Part shown: one piece after another, positions 30,681 to 39,605 of the stretch | Layout of the letters: each line of letters starts with the position of its first letter | Numbering within the stretch: the first letter of the stretch is position 1 | Assembly (NCBI RefSeq): GCF_024707545.1 | Contig: NZ_CP062229.1 | Span: forward strand, 3,143,501 to 3,207,500 | Direction of reading: 5' to 3' | Source: Mesorhizobium onobrychidis | GTDB lineage: Bacteria > Pseudomonadota > Alphaproteobacteria > Rhizobiales > Rhizobiaceae | Length of the DNA stretch: 64,000 bases | Made by a program: the position numbers and the translations under genes | The notes under the pieces: model-generated | What the model was told of the DNA's origin: nothing | The model's database searches: none | Seen by the model: the letters and a program-made list of their open reading frames with translations, nothing else

Positions 30681-30797
30681 TCCTGGCCGCGCGCTTAAAC
30701 CGGGTGCTGGAACTGGCGCCAGAGGGCATCCGTGGCGGCGACTATACCTGACATGTCAGCGCGCCGGCCAGAGGCACCGGGACTGCGGGGCTGAGGC
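30681..30797 (+). pseudogene. Degraded duplicate of the ABC-F gene 3' end
   Basis: The sequence matches the last 110 bases of the ABC-F gene (about 30351-30477) with substitutions and small gaps: CTGGAACTGGCGCCAGAGGG and the closing GACTGCGGGGCTGAG correspond to the parent's CTGGAACTGACGCCCGAGGG and GGGTTGCGGGGCTAAG. An in-frame TGA (ACCTGA) interrupts the coding version. No other part of the gene is present. Confidence 0.75.
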
Positions 30798-30907
30798 GCA
30801 GAGCGGGGGCGCCGAAGGCGTCTCGATCGCCGGCTTGACCATTCACGAGGCCGGCGACATTGTGGATGGCGAGTTGCTGTTCGCCAGTCCATAACGGTCG
30901 TGTGGGA

Positions 30908-32212
30908 ATGGATTTTCGCAACGCCATCGATGAATCGCTGGCCTGGGCCAGCCGATGGTTCGACTACGTCGTCACGCCGTGGTTTTTCTATCAGGCTGCA
31001 ATCATCGTCACGCTCTTCCTGGTCGCGAAGCTCGCGGCGCAGCGCATCGAACCGCTCCTGGAGGACCGGGCACGCCAGATCAAGGGGCATCCCGGACTGC
31101 TGAGGGTTGTCGTTGCCCTGTTGCGGCGCACCGACTGGATCCTGTTCACGGTATTCCTGCTTGCCGCGCTCATTCTCATGCGCGCCATCACCTGGCCAAG
31201 CCGGAGCCATTTCATCTATATCTCGCTCTCGCTCTCGCTCGCGTGGCTGTTCGCGTCAGTGCTGTCGCGCATCATCCGCAACCGCCTCGTTGCGCGGGCT
31301 CTCGCCTGGCTGACCTGGATCTATGCGGCCCTTGTCATCCTGGGCATCGATGACGACGCCGCGGCTTTCCTGGACGGCCTCGCAATACCGTTGGGTGCGG
31401 TTCGCCTTTCGGCGCTCATCGTGCTGAAAGCGGCGCTGCTGCTGATCGCCACGGTTTGGCTTGCGGTGGTCGTCGGCAAGTATATCGATGAGCGCGTCCG
31501 GATCTCCGAAGAGCTGACACCTTCGATCCGCGTCCTCGTTGGCAAGGTCGCAAAGATCGGCCTTGTGCTGGTGGCGGGTGCTATCGCCCTGTCTTCCGTC
31601 GGTCTCGACCTGACGGCTCTGACGATATTCTCCGGCGCCGTCGGCGTCGGCCTGGCTTTCGGGCTGCAAAAGGTCGTTTCAAATTTCGTCTCCGGCATGA
31701 TTATCCTTCTCGACAAGTCGATCAAGCCGGGCGACACCATTTCGCTCGAAGGCACCTTCGGCTGGGTACGCGAATTGCGGGCGCGGTTCGTCTCGGTGGT
31801 GACGCGCGACGGCCGCGAATTCCTGATCCCGAACGAAGACTTCATCACCCAAAGGGTCATCAACTGGTCGTTCAGCGATAACCTTGTGCGGCTCGACGTC
31901 AATTTCGGGGTCTCTTACGACGCCGACCCACATAAGGTCAGCGAACTGGCGATAGCGGCCGCCATGAGCGTCGGCCGGGTCGAAGCGGACCGGCGGCCGG
32001 TCTGCTGGCTCACGGACTTCGGCGAGTCCTCGCTCAATTTCGTCCTGCGCTTCTGGATCCACGACCCTCAGCAAGGTCTGACCAACGTGCGCGGAAGGGT
32101 ACTGCTGGCGCTGTGGGACACTTTTAGGGAAAACGGCATAGACATCCCCTATCCGCATCGCGAGATCATCATGAAGCCGGACGGCGGCGCCGGGAAATCA
32201 CGCGGGCGCTGA
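30908..32212 (+). CDS. MscS-family mechanosensitive ion channel
   Basis: A 434-residue channel. About five to six hydrophobic helices cover the first 250 residues. The pore-lining helix and upper beta domain are clear: SGAVGVGLAFGLQKVVSNFV, then SGMIILLDKSIKPGDTISLE with LEGTFGWVRELRARFVSVVT, and RDGREFLIPNEDFITQRVIN. The C-terminal alpha/beta domain includes VSYDADPHKVSELA and FVLRFWIHDPQQGL. It opens on membrane tension to release solutes after hypo-osmotic shock. The N-terminal extension is longer than E. coli MscS. The start MDFRNAID follows GTGGGA. Confidence 0.93.
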   Translation: MDFRNAIDESLAWASRWFDYVVTPWFFYQAAIIVTLFLVAKLAAQRIEPLLEDRARQIKGHPGLLRVVVALLRRTDWILFTVFLLAALILMRAITWPSRSHFIYISLSLSLAWLFASVLSRIIRNRLVARALAWLTWIYAALVILGIDDDAAAFLDGLAIPLGAVRLSALIVLKAALLLIATVWLAVVVGKYIDERVRISEELTPSIRVLVGKVAKIGLVLVAGAIALSSVGLDLTALTIFSGAVGVGLAFGLQKVVSNFVSGMIILLDKSIKPGDTISLEGTFGWVRELRARFVSVVTRDGREFLIPNEDFITQRVINWSFSDNLVRLDVNFGVSYDADPHKVSELAIAAAMSVGRVEADRRPVCWLTDFGESSLNFVLRFWIHDPQQGLTNVRGRVLLALWDTFRENGIDIPYPHREIIMKPDGGAGKSRGR

Positions 32213-32236
32213 TGGGGCAGGGTGCAGCAGGGTCGC

Positions 32237-32290
32237 GGCGCCGAAGCTGCCAATCTCCCCCACTTGGGGGGGAGATTGGCAGCTTCGCCG
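32237..32290. repeat. Perfect palindrome of the intergenic repeat family
   Basis: A stem of about 24 bp: CGAAGCTGCCAATCTCCCCC on the left mirrors GGGGGAGATTGGCAGCTTCG on the right. It begins 24 bases after the mscS-like stop codon, so it probably marks the transcript end. A single compact copy without the GTCCGGCAGGAC part. Confidence 0.88.
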
Positions 32291-32390
32291 ATGAGCGCGG
32301 CCTTTTCGTCCCTGCCATCCCGGCAACGCTTATTGCCTTCAAGCCCTGGCTTCAATGCTGTATCCAGCCCCGAAATTCAAGGAGCCTTCG

Positions 32391-33527
32391 ATGACCTCAC
32401 ACCTCGACATCCCCGACGCCGGCATGGCGGCCGATGACGAGCGCGCCAGCGCCGGCGACGCCACGTGGCAGGGCGATGTTCGCGTGGGCGTGCGGCATGT
32501 GCGCGATCTGGATTCCCTGCCGTTGTCGCTAGCCGAGCGCGCGGCGGCTCAAGCCGCGGCCGCGCGCCACAAGGTTCGTATCCCAAAAGCCTATCTCGAC
32601 CTGATCGACTGGAGCGACCCCGCCGATCCCATCCGGGCGCAGGTCATCCCGTCGCCCGAGGAGTTGGCCGAGCAGGAAGGCGAGCTCGACGATCCGATCG
32701 CCGATCATGCCTTCAGTCCGGTACCGCGATTGACGCATCGCCATGCCGACCGGGTTCTGCTGTTCCCGACCTATCAATGCGCGGTCTATTGCCGGTTCTG
32801 CTTTCGCAAGGAGTCGCTGACCTCGATCGGCCGAGGCTATTCGCGCGAGGCGCTGGAGCCGGCCTTCGCTTATATCGAGGCCCACCCTGAAATCCGCGAG
32901 GTGATCCTGACCGGCGGCGATCCGCTGTCCCTGCCGGACAAGGCGCTGGCGGAAATCCGTGCCCGCATCGAGGCGGTTTCGCATGTGCGGCTCTTACGCA
33001 TCCACACGCGCGTGCCCGTCGCGCTGCCCTCGCGCATCACATCAGGGCTGGTTCGCTCGCTGCAGGGCCGGCTGATGGTCACGGTCGTCACCCATTTCAA
33101 CCACGCGCGGGAGATCACGCCGGCCGCCGAAGCTGCCTGCCGCACGTTGCGGCAAGGCGGCTTCGTGCTGCTCAACCAGAGCGTTCTGCTGAAAGGCGTC
33201 AACGACACGGTCGAGGTGCTGGAGGAGCTGTGCCGCGAGCTGATGTACCGCCTCGGCGTCAAACCCTATTACCTGCACCACGGCGACCTTGCGCGCGGCA
33301 TGGCGCACCGACGCACCACGATCGCCGAGGGACAGGCGCTGGTCAGCGCCTTGCGCGCGCGGCTGTCGGGAATCTGCAATCCCGTCTATGTGCTGGACCT
33401 GCCGTATGGTGGAGGCAAGGTGCCGCTCGGCCCGTCCTATGTCGAGGCGCAGGACGGCGAGACGTGGCGGATTCGCGGGCAGGATGGCGAGCTGAGGACC
33501 TATACGGAGCTTGTCGGCGACCTCTGA
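32391..33527 (+). CDS. Lysine 2,3-aminomutase-like radical SAM enzyme (KamA/EpmB family)
   Basis: A 378-residue radical SAM protein. The [4Fe-4S] cluster motif CAVYCRFC (CxxxCxxC, about 130-137) is intact, followed by [18 protein letters not shown], the GGDP SAM-binding element, and the PLP-binding region near LPYGGGKVP (about 345). The [13 protein letters not shown] block matches the family. EpmB enzymes prepare beta-lysine for elongation factor P; catabolic KamA makes free beta-lysine. Lengths fit either. The start follows AAGGAG. No efp or epmA gene is adjacent, so the choice is open. Confidence 0.92.
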   Translation: MTSHLDIPDAGMAADDERASAGDATWQGDVRVGVRHVRDLDSLPLSLAERAAAQAAAARHKVRIPKAYLDLIDWSDPADPIRAQVIPSPEELAEQEGELDDPIADHAFSPVPRLTHRHADRVLLFPTYQCAVYCRFCFRKESLTSIGRGYSREALEPAFAYIEAHPEIREVILTGGDPLSLPDKALAEIRARIEAVSHVRLLRIHTRVPVALPSRITSGLVRSLQGRLMVTVVTHFNHAREITPAAEAACRTLRQGGFVLLNQSVLLKGVNDTVEVLEELCRELMYRLGVKPYYLHHGDLARGMAHRRTTIAEGQALVSALRARLSGICNPVYVLDLPYGGGKVPLGPSYVEAQDGETWRIRGQDGELRTYTELVGDL

Positions 33528-33536
33528 AACCTTGGT

Positions 33537-33594
33537 TCCTCGCCCCGCGAAGCGGGGAGAGGTGGCTCGGCGAAGCCGAGACGGAGAGGGGTCC
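33537..33594. repeat. Double-hairpin intergenic repeat (third family)
   Basis: Two hairpins in a row: CCCCGCGAAGCGGGG and CTCGGCGAAGCCGAG, each with a GCGAAGC core, joined by AGAGGTGG. It follows the radical SAM gene stop by 9 bases. The equal GCGAAGC cores are typical of a mobile hairpin repeat. Confidence 0.8.
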
Positions 33595-33705
33595 TTCGAG
33601 AAATGGAGACCTTCCTTTCAGCGCCGGAAGCTCCTGCTGCCGCGCCTGGTTGGAACCGGATCCAATGCCTCGCATTTTAAAGATGACGGGGCAAAGGAGC
33701 GCAGG

Positions 33706-34368
33706 GTGAAAGCTTTATCGGCGGTACTTGGCGGCTTCGTGCTGACGCTTGCGGTTTTCGCCAGCGGATTGGCCTTCGCTGTCTGGATTCTTTCCGCCGA
33801 GCCGGTGCGGCAGGCCGCCCCGACCTCCAGCGTCGCCGAACTGTGGCCGAGGGAGCCGCGGAAGGTGAACCCTGCTTCGCAGCGTCTTGAGCGCCTTCCC
33901 GCGCGCGAGGTCCCGGAGATCCCGGTTGATCGCACCTCGAAACCTGCCGATGCCGCAGCTTCGGCGCCCATCGTTACCGGCGCTATCCAGCCGGCAGCGG
34001 ACGAGCAGCACGCGGTGCCCGCCGCCCATGTGGAATGGTGCGCAAGCCGCTACCGCTCCTACAGGCCAAGCGACGACCACTACACATCCTACAGCGGAGA
34101 GCAGCGTCCCTGCATCTCGCCCTATTTCGCTGCCGGCCCGGTCGAGCGCGCCGCACAACCTCCCGACGATGGCGCCAGCTATGTCGAGGCGAGCGACACG
34201 TGGCCAATGGATGGCGACGTTCCGTCGGATGAGGGCGCATCCTATGGGGACGCCGCCCAGCTTCCGCCCGACCACGTGGAATATTGCTTCAGCCGCTACC
34301 GCTCCTATCGGCCGGAAGACAACACCTATCAGCCCTATTCCGGCGGCCCGCGCCGGCAGTGCGAGTAG
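33706..34368 (+). CDS. BA14K family protein, two BA14K motifs
   Basis: A 220-residue membrane-anchored or exported protein. It starts at GTG 33706 (AAGGAG upstream), with a hydrophobic segment ([20 protein letters not shown]) and a proline-rich spacer. Two BA14K motifs follow: [20 protein letters not shown] near 112 and [20 protein letters not shown] near 195, each ending in a second Cys. BA14K-family proteins from Brucella and rhizobia are immunoreactive, lectin-like envelope proteins. The second half is duplicated at 36859-37232. No signal cleavage site is certain. Confidence 0.85.
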   Translation: MKALSAVLGGFVLTLAVFASGLAFAVWILSAEPVRQAAPTSSVAELWPREPRKVNPASQRLERLPAREVPEIPVDRTSKPADAAASAPIVTGAIQPAADEQHAVPAAHVEWCASRYRSYRPSDDHYTSYSGEQRPCISPYFAAGPVERAAQPPDDGASYVEASDTWPMDGDVPSDEGASYGDAAQLPPDHVEYCFSRYRSYRPEDNTYQPYSGGPRRQCE

Positions 34369-34439
34369 GGCAGGGGCTGAGCGGCGCCTTGCCCAGGGCT
34401 TACACGCAGGCGGTTGGCGAATAGAACGACGTCGCGCAC

Positions 34440-34600
34440 CGTAATAGGCGCGATTCTGTTCGGGTCGTGTGACCGCATTTCCTGGCGACCCGTTCCAGAA
34501 GAGGCGCTGGAACTGGTACCCACGGCACCCACACCTGCTGTAGCGGCTATGTCTGACGCAAGGGGCAGGAAGCGCCGGGGAGGGCTGCATTCAAGGGACC
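34440..34600 (+). pseudogene. Second degraded fragment of the ABC-F gene end
   Basis: GGCGCGATTCTGTTCGGGTC then TGTGACCGCATTTCCTGGC follows the ABC-F text GGCACCATGCTGTTCGTCTC then GCACGACCGCCACTTTCTC, and CTGGAACTG, CACCCACACCT and GGCAGGAAGCGCCGGGG correspond further on. It covers roughly the last 150 bases of the parent gene, more diverged than the copy at 30681. Not translatable as an ABC protein. It lies between the BA14K gene and the restriction gene. Confidence 0.6.
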
Positions 34601-34619
34601 GCGCTTAGGCTCACCGTTC

Positions 34620-35456
34620 TCAAAGTGAAAGAATCGTTTTCATCGATCTGAGATCTTTCAAGAACTGCTCGCGCATCTGCGTCGTATAGATCCGGTCGAT
34701 CTTTCCCTGGTTTTGCCGTTCGACAATCTTCCTGAGGTCGGAAATGCGCTGCTTCCAAGTCGTGCCGTCAGTCACAAAGAATAGCTTCGTACCGTGGCGC
34801 TTGGCATCGATGATCGCATCAAGATCACCGATAATGTCCGTCATCTTTGAGCCAGTCGCGCCATAACCTTTCACCTCAATTACGATCGAAGGACGTGTGC
34901 GACTAGGGATCGCAACATCGCATTTGGCCGACTTCCCGTCAGCCCCGGTGAAGGTGCAGCGAGTCTCATAGGCATCGCCGAACACTTCACGGACTAGGGC
35001 CTCGACAAAGTTCTCCAGCCCGCGGCCGCGTTTCTGGCCAGAGATAGCCGATCCGCGACCGGCGCGGAGACGCTCGACGAGAATGTCGCTCCAGACCGGC
35101 TCATGGTTGATCGTCGTCTCCATCATCACGAGGAGGCCCATGCGCTCGAGAGCATCGAGAAATCCCGCTTGATCAGCTTGGTAGCCTTTGATGCCGATGC
35201 CGTTTCCCGACAGTTCCTTGCGGAGCAAGGATTCCATGCTGTCCTTCGACAGCATCAGAAACAGCCGCACGCATAGCAGGCCTTCGGTGAAGTTATCGTT
35301 GAGGAGGGCAGCGATGTCGTCGCGGCTGTACTCAGCCTTCTTGGGCAGCGCGCTCAGGCGTGCGATCGCGCTCGCCGCGATGTCGTCCATCCAGTCGACA
35401 TCGAGCGGGCTCAACCCCTCGACCACCTCATCCAGCGACTGGTCACGATCCTTCAT
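34620..35456 (-). CDS. Type II restriction endonuclease, DpnII-like
   Basis: A 278-residue protein. The PD-(D/E)XK nuclease core is visible at AKCDVAIPSRTRPSIVIEVK (Asp, then Glu-x-Lys), followed by GYGATGSKMTDIIGDLDAII and FFVTDGTTWKQRISDL, an arrangement like that of DpnII/MboI-group enzymes. The N-terminal 150 residues are helical (MESLLRKELSGNGIGIKGYQ). It should cut unmethylated DNA; a GATC site is plausible from the family but not shown. Its ATG shares bases with the methylase stop (TGATG), so the two genes are translationally coupled, methylase first. Confidence 0.8.
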   Translation of the reverse strand: MKDRDQSLDEVVEGLSPLDVDWMDDIAASAIARLSALPKKAEYSRDDIAALLNDNFTEGLLCVRLFLMLSKDSMESLLRKELSGNGIGIKGYQADQAGFLDALERMGLLVMMETTINHEPVWSDILVERLRAGRGSAISGQKRGRGLENFVEALVREVFGDAYETRCTFTGADGKSAKCDVAIPSRTRPSIVIEVKGYGATGSKMTDIIGDLDAIIDAKRHGTKLFFVTDGTTWKQRISDLRKIVERQNQGKIDRIYTTQMREQFLKDLRSMKTILSL

Positions 35457-36466
35457 CAGCGCCCAACAATGAGATATTCGGTGGTTTTGGCGCGCCCGAC
35501 GCCGCCATGGGTTCCGAAATGATATGTGTGGGGTTTTTCGAGCACCCGCACGTCTCGCTTATGCCGCCGCATCAGCCGCTCGAGCTCGTCAAGATCAGGA
35601 TAGCCGTTCGAGCTATAAGAAAGCGCGATGATACTGTTCGAGAAGCGCGCGAACATCCGGTCGAACGCGTCGATCGCGGTCCGACGGTAACTGAACGGCG
35701 TGTGCTTCTTTGCGATCTTTCGGACCTTTGTCGTCATATCGACCGGCTGATCCTGCCAGTAGCTGGATAGCCCTTCAAGGAAATGATAGCGCTTCACGTA
35801 GCAATTGTCGTCCGACCGCGGGACATAGGGCGGGTCTAGATAGACTAGATCGATCGACCTCTTTGGCAGGTCGAACAGGTCGGTTTGGAACGCTTGGTTG
35901 CGACGGCCATTGTCGAACACAGCCGCGTTGTAGACTTCAATCTGTTCGAGGAAATGCTCCTCGACAGACAGCTTCAGGTCGCGGCGACCATCATCATAGC
36001 GCGACAAATCGCCAGAGATTGTGAAGACCCCGCGCGGCTGTCGCTTGAGGCAGGAGCGAAACAGCGCCGCATAGGCTAGCGCTTGCTGATGCAGATTCTC
36101 AAGGCCGCGAATATTGTGCGAAAGCCGATCGAGGAACCGCAGATCCTCTGGCGTATAGAAAATGTCTTTGAACGTCCTAATGATGAAGTCGTCGGCGTTG
36201 TTGGGCCGCGAGAGCAAGCGCTTGACCGCCCTGCCGTCGAGATGATGCGTGTTGTTCTCTACGGTCGCCCGCGCAACGATCGAGGGAAAGCGCAAAAAGT
36301 CCGACGAAACGACGCGCCGATCCATCGCTTTCAAAAGGTAGGCGACGCTGCCGGTTCCTGAAAAGGGATCCATTGCGCTTTCGAAGTCCAGGGTGTTCAA
36401 AGCCTCGAAAATCCAAGGCAGAAGCCTTTTCTTCGATCCCATGTAGCGCAACTCGGGATAGCGCAT
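35456..36466 (-). CDS. D12-class DNA adenine N6-methyltransferase
   Basis: A 336-residue methylase. SAM-binding motif I DPFSGTGSVAY (about 30-40) and the catalytic DPPY in LVYLDPPYVPRSDDNCYVKR (about 220) are both intact, and the N-terminal RYMGSKKRLLPWI block is normal for Dam-like enzymes. It protects host DNA from the coupled endonuclease. The start MRYPELRYMGSKK at 36466 has GGAG seven bases upstream; a longer start at 36562 is possible and would add 32 residues. AT content is a little higher than in neighbouring genes. Placed between BA14K duplicates. Confidence 0.9.
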   Translation of the reverse strand: MRYPELRYMGSKKRLLPWIFEALNTLDFESAMDPFSGTGSVAYLLKAMDRRVVSSDFLRFPSIVARATVENNTHHLDGRAVKRLLSRPNNADDFIIRTFKDIFYTPEDLRFLDRLSHNIRGLENLHQQALAYAALFRSCLKRQPRGVFTISGDLSRYDDGRRDLKLSVEEHFLEQIEVYNAAVFDNGRRNQAFQTDLFDLPKRSIDLVYLDPPYVPRSDDNCYVKRYHFLEGLSSYWQDQPVDMTTKVRKIAKKHTPFSYRRTAIDAFDRMFARFSNSIIALSYSSNGYPDLDELERLMRRHKRDVRVLEKPHTYHFGTHGGVGRAKTTEYLIVGR

Positions 36467-36858
36467 TGCCCGCTCCGGGATTGCATTTTGTAGTGTGCTC
36501 GGCAAAACCGGGTCCGCGACGACCCTGAGTTTTCGCGTGGCATAGTGCGCAACAAAAGACATGGAATTGTACCCCTCAATAACTGTATGGCCTAAGCGAC
36601 GCGACGTGGGAACGAGAACAAAAGTAGAACATAGGCAAGACGATGGCAACTGAACAATTTTCCGGCTGTCCCCAGAACGCAGACTGTTTCCCACCCCGTG
36701 CGATGCTCAGCGCGTCCTGCCTGCGCCCCGCGACCGGGAGTCGGCACTCGGGTTCGAACGGCTCACCTATCAATTGTCTGATTCTCGGGTTTACTCAGCC
36801 CGCCTGAACGTCACCCGCGTAGACACGGCCCGCTAATAGTGTTGGCTTTATGGACTGA

Positions 36859-37232
36859 AGCGGGACGAGCAGCAGGCGGTGCCCGCCGCCCATGTGGAAT
36901 GGTGCGCAAGCCGCTACCGCTCCTACAGACCAAGCGACGACCACTACACACCCTACAGCGGAGAGCAGCGTCCCTGCATCTCGCCCTATTTCGATGCCGG
37001 CGCGACCGACCGCGCCGCACAGCCTCCCGACGATGGCGCCAGCTATGTCGAGGCGAACGACACGTGGCCAATGGGTGGCTACGTCCCGTCGGATGAGGGC
37101 GCATTGCATGGGGATGGCGCCCAGCTTTCGTCCGACCACGTGGACTATTGCTTCAGCCGCTACCGCTCCTACCGCCCGGAAGACAACACCTACCAGCCCT
37201 ATTCCGGCGGCCCGCGGAGGCAGTGCGAGTAG
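36859..37232 (+). pseudogene. Partial duplicate of the BA14K gene
   Basis: About 374 bases repeat 33996-34368 with roughly 90% identity by eye, in the same orientation and ending at the same stop codon. An internal ATG (36879) gives a 117-residue protein with both BA14K motifs, but the signal/anchor segment and proline spacer are absent. If translated it would stay in the cytoplasm. More likely a leftover of duplication around the restriction-modification cassette. Confidence 0.8.
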
Positions 37233-37355
37233 GCAGCGCGGGTGGCGGGTTGGCGGCCGCAGTGCATGGCGCCTTGTGCGACCAACGATCACGCAGATTT
37301 TTTGGATCGTTCGGGTTGGCGCGGCGTTCATCCGGTACCCAAAGGAGGAATCAAC

Positions 37356-37670
37356 ATGGGCGACGACCGGGAAGACAAGATTCGTGAGCGCGCATACCAG
37401 ATCTGGGAACGTGAAGGCCGCATCCATGGCGATCCCGAGCGGCACTGGCACCGGGCCGAGGCCGAGATCGACAGGGAGGCAGCCCTGCCGCTCACGGCAG
37501 GCGATGCCCTGCCGGAAACCCGCGAGGTCGCGAGCTCCGACGTCTTGACGGTGCGCACCGGCATATCGGGCGATCAGGCGCAGGAACTGATCGACAGGCT
37601 GGGAAACGACCGGGCGGCGATCGAACAAGCCGCGCGCAACCTCAAGGGGAAGCAGCAGCTCGGGGAGTGA
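37356..37670 (+). CDS. DUF2934 family protein
   Basis: A 104-residue hydrophilic protein. The DUF2934 motif is at the N-terminus: IRERAYQIWEREGRIHGDPE then RHWHRAEAEI (about 8-37). The rest is charged helical with GISGDQAQELIDRLGNDRAA. The start follows AAAGGAGG. Such proteins are common and multicopy in rhizobia; function unknown. A 49-residue gene follows three bases after its stop, so the two form a small operon. Confidence 0.85.
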   Translation: MGDDREDKIRERAYQIWEREGRIHGDPERHWHRAEAEIDREAALPLTAGDALPETREVASSDVLTVRTGISGDQAQELIDRLGNDRAAIEQAARNLKGKQQLGE

Positions 37671-37673
37671 CAG

Positions 37674-37823
37674 ATGATCAGAAAACTCAAAGACGGAAAA
37701 TACCGCCTCTATTCGCGCAAGAAGGACGAAAAGACCGGCAAGCGCCGCAATCTCGGGACATTTGACAGTCGCGAGGCTGCGGAGAAGCACGAACGCGAGG
37801 TGCAGTATTTCAAGAGGCATTGA
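37674..37823 (+). CDS. Micro-protein resembling an integrase arm-type domain
   Basis: A 49-residue basic protein, MIRKLKDGKYRLYSRKKDEK then TGKRRNLGTFDSREAAEKHE. The strand-strand-strand-helix pattern (GKYRLYSRK, KRRNLGTFDSREAAEKHERE) is that of small arm-type or AP2-like DNA-binding domains. Homologues of this size occur beside DUF2934 genes in rhizobia. It starts 3 bases after the DUF2934 stop, with GGGGAG upstream. Probably a stand-alone DNA- or RNA-binding protein. Confidence 0.6.
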   Translation: MIRKLKDGKYRLYSRKKDEKTGKRRNLGTFDSREAAEKHEREVQYFKRH

Positions 37824-38175
37824 GGGGGCGTGCCGTCGCTTGCCAGGCAGCCGCGCCGGATGCCTGCCTGAGCCTGCGAAGACGGCGGCCACGCATCTCT
37901 GCGCCGGGCACTTTACGAGAACATGGTGCGTCCACCAAGCCTTAGTCCGGAAGCAGGTAGCGACGCCCATGGCGGTTGCCCGCGGATTTTAGCACGGTAC
38001 GCAAATTGTTCAGAACCGTACCTGATGCACCTCGCGCAAGCGGCATCAACCTTTCAGTGACGAAGCGTTCGATTGCGACGTGGCCAAGCGGACTCTCTAA
38101 ATGCATCACCGCGCCGCTCCCGACGATGGCGCCAGCTATGTCGAAGCAAACGATATCAATTATGGGCGGCAGACT
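37824..38175. other. Intergenic stretch before the recombinase
   Basis: About 350 bases without a convincing gene. It includes an inverted repeat GGTACG (37996-38001) and CGTACC (38017-38022) spaced by 15 bases, which could be a recombinase subsite or operator, and the BA14K-derived 28-base core at 38117-38144. The text just before the recombinase start is open in frame and reads as a BA14K fragment ([12 protein letters not shown]). Confidence 0.5.
38117..38144 (+). repeat. 28-base core shared with both BA14K copies
   Basis: These 28 bases are identical to 34160-34187 and 37024-37051, all in the same direction. Similarity extends weakly to both sides (ACCGCGCCG before; GCAAACGA after). The copy ends about 30 bases before the recombinase start, so it may be a recombination junction. 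Confidence 0.85.
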
Positions 38176-38997
38176 ATGAACAGCAAGGCTTTGAGGCAGG
38201 CGGTGGCCTATCTTCGGACTTCATCAGCAGCAAACGTTGGCGCCGACAAAGACAGCGAGCGGCGCCAGGGCGAGGCCGTTGAGGCGTTTGCCCGATCAAC
38301 CGGCTATGAAATCATCGAGAGCTACTACGACGCAGCGGTGAGCGGTGCCGATGCGGTCACAGCGCGCCCCGGTTTTTCCGCAATGCTCGAGCGGCTCCTG
38401 TCTAATGGCGTGCGCACCATCCTCGTCGAGACCGCCTCCCGCTTCGCCCGCGATCTGATCGTTCAGGAGACTGGCTACGAGATGCTGAAATCACGTGGGA
38501 TCGAGCTGATAGCTGTCGACAGTCCCGACAGTTTTGTCGGCAACACCCCGACGGCGAACCTGATCCGTCAAGTGCTCGGCGCGGTCTCGGAGTTTGAGAA
38601 AGCGATGCTGGTGGAGAAGCTCAAGGGTGCCCGCGAACGCAAGCGCCGCGAGACCGGCAAGAAAGTCGGTGGGCGCCGAAACTATGCCGAGATCGATGGC
38701 GGACTTGAGCTGATTGCGCTCGCAAAGAAGCTGCATCGGTATCCGGTCAATGGCCGCCAACGCACCCTGGCCGACGTCGCTAAGGCGCTGGCTGGGGCGG
38801 GATATCTGTCGAGTGCCGGAAAGCCTTACACGCCCACTGCCGTCTCGCGGATGCTGGTATCAAGGAGAAGTGAGCGCACCACGCCACGAAAGGTCGACGC
38901 CAAATCATCATCGTCGACGTTCGAACCAATCGCCGCAGAACTGCAACAAGAGGCCGCTGAGCCCGCAACGCGAACACCGCTCGGGTCGCGCTGGTAG
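38176..38997 (+). CDS. Serine recombinase (resolvase/invertase family)
   Basis: A 273-residue site-specific recombinase. The catalytic domain (about 8-150) has AVAYLRTSSAANVG (nucleophile serine region), the ETASRFARDLIVQE arginine motif and the long dimer helix near NLIRQVLGAVSEFEKAMLVE. Then GARERKRRETGKKVGGR and a C-terminal HTH-like part (RTLADVAKALAGAGYLSSAG, KPYTPTAVSRMLVSRR). It is shorter than large serine integrases and has no zinc ribbon. The likely job is resolution, inversion or small-element mobility. The reading frame is open upstream through the BA14K-like core. Confidence 0.9.
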   Translation: MNSKALRQAVAYLRTSSAANVGADKDSERRQGEAVEAFARSTGYEIIESYYDAAVSGADAVTARPGFSAMLERLLSNGVRTILVETASRFARDLIVQETGYEMLKSRGIELIAVDSPDSFVGNTPTANLIRQVLGAVSEFEKAMLVEKLKGARERKRRETGKKVGGRRNYAEIDGGLELIALAKKLHRYPVNGRQRTLADVAKALAGAGYLSSAGKPYTPTAVSRMLVSRRSERTTPRKVDAKSSSSTFEPIAAELQQEAAEPATRTPLGSRW

Positions 38998-39021
38998 CCC
39001 CCGGCACCCGCCACGCCGGGG

Positions 39022-39060
39022 TTCGCCGGTGGCGGGGGTGGGGGTGGGGGTGGGGGTGGC
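39022..39060 (+). repeat. G-rich tandem repeat (GGGGGT)n
   Basis: Four near-perfect GGGGGT units follow GCCGGTGGC, just after the recombinase gene. Four or more runs of five G in a row can form a G-quadruplex on the plus strand. Part of an imperfect hairpin with CACCCGCCACGCCGG at about 39007-39021, which may end the recombinase transcript. Confidence 0.85.
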
Positions 39061-39605
39061 TTGTCGGGCCCAAAAGGAAAGTCGGCGCCCATCTTTCAAT
39101 GGGCATTGCCTGAACCCGCCGACCCGCGTTGCCAGTGGCCCCGCGATTCGGAGCTTGGCCGAAACGAAGGCGTGCCGTCTAGCAATGTAGGCGTGTATCC
39201 GCGCCGCTACGCGGGCATTTCCGCCGCTGCTATCTTTTCCCGGCCAAGGCGCGGAACCGCGCTGGCGGGCCGGATAGGCGGCAAAGCGGGGTCATTACCG
39301 CCGCGGTGCCGGAAGGTGCGGCGGGCTTCCCCCGGGGTGAATGGTGCGCGTCAAGCATCTCCGTGGCGATCACAGCCACATACGCCATGCTTCGTTGCTG
39401 GGTTTCGGTGACGAGGAGTAGCGTCGTTTCGGCATCAGAGCCGCTTGATGATCCCAACGATGGCCTTGGCCAGCGCTTAGCCCTCATGGCAGCTCGAGAT
39501 CATAGAGCAACAGGACAGCTTCTTTGCTCGATAACACGCCGTCGCCGGCTAGTCCGACTGTAAGCCCTATGTTCATCAATGCTAATATAGTAATGTGCTG
39601 GCGGT
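39061..39605. other. Gap with no convincing gene
   Basis: About 545 bases. Weak open frames occur on both strands. The best is on the minus strand (about 39230-39487, containing ETTLLLVTETQQRSMAYVAV), but it has no ribosome-binding site or recognised homology. No hairpin or repeat of note. Confidence 0.4.
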
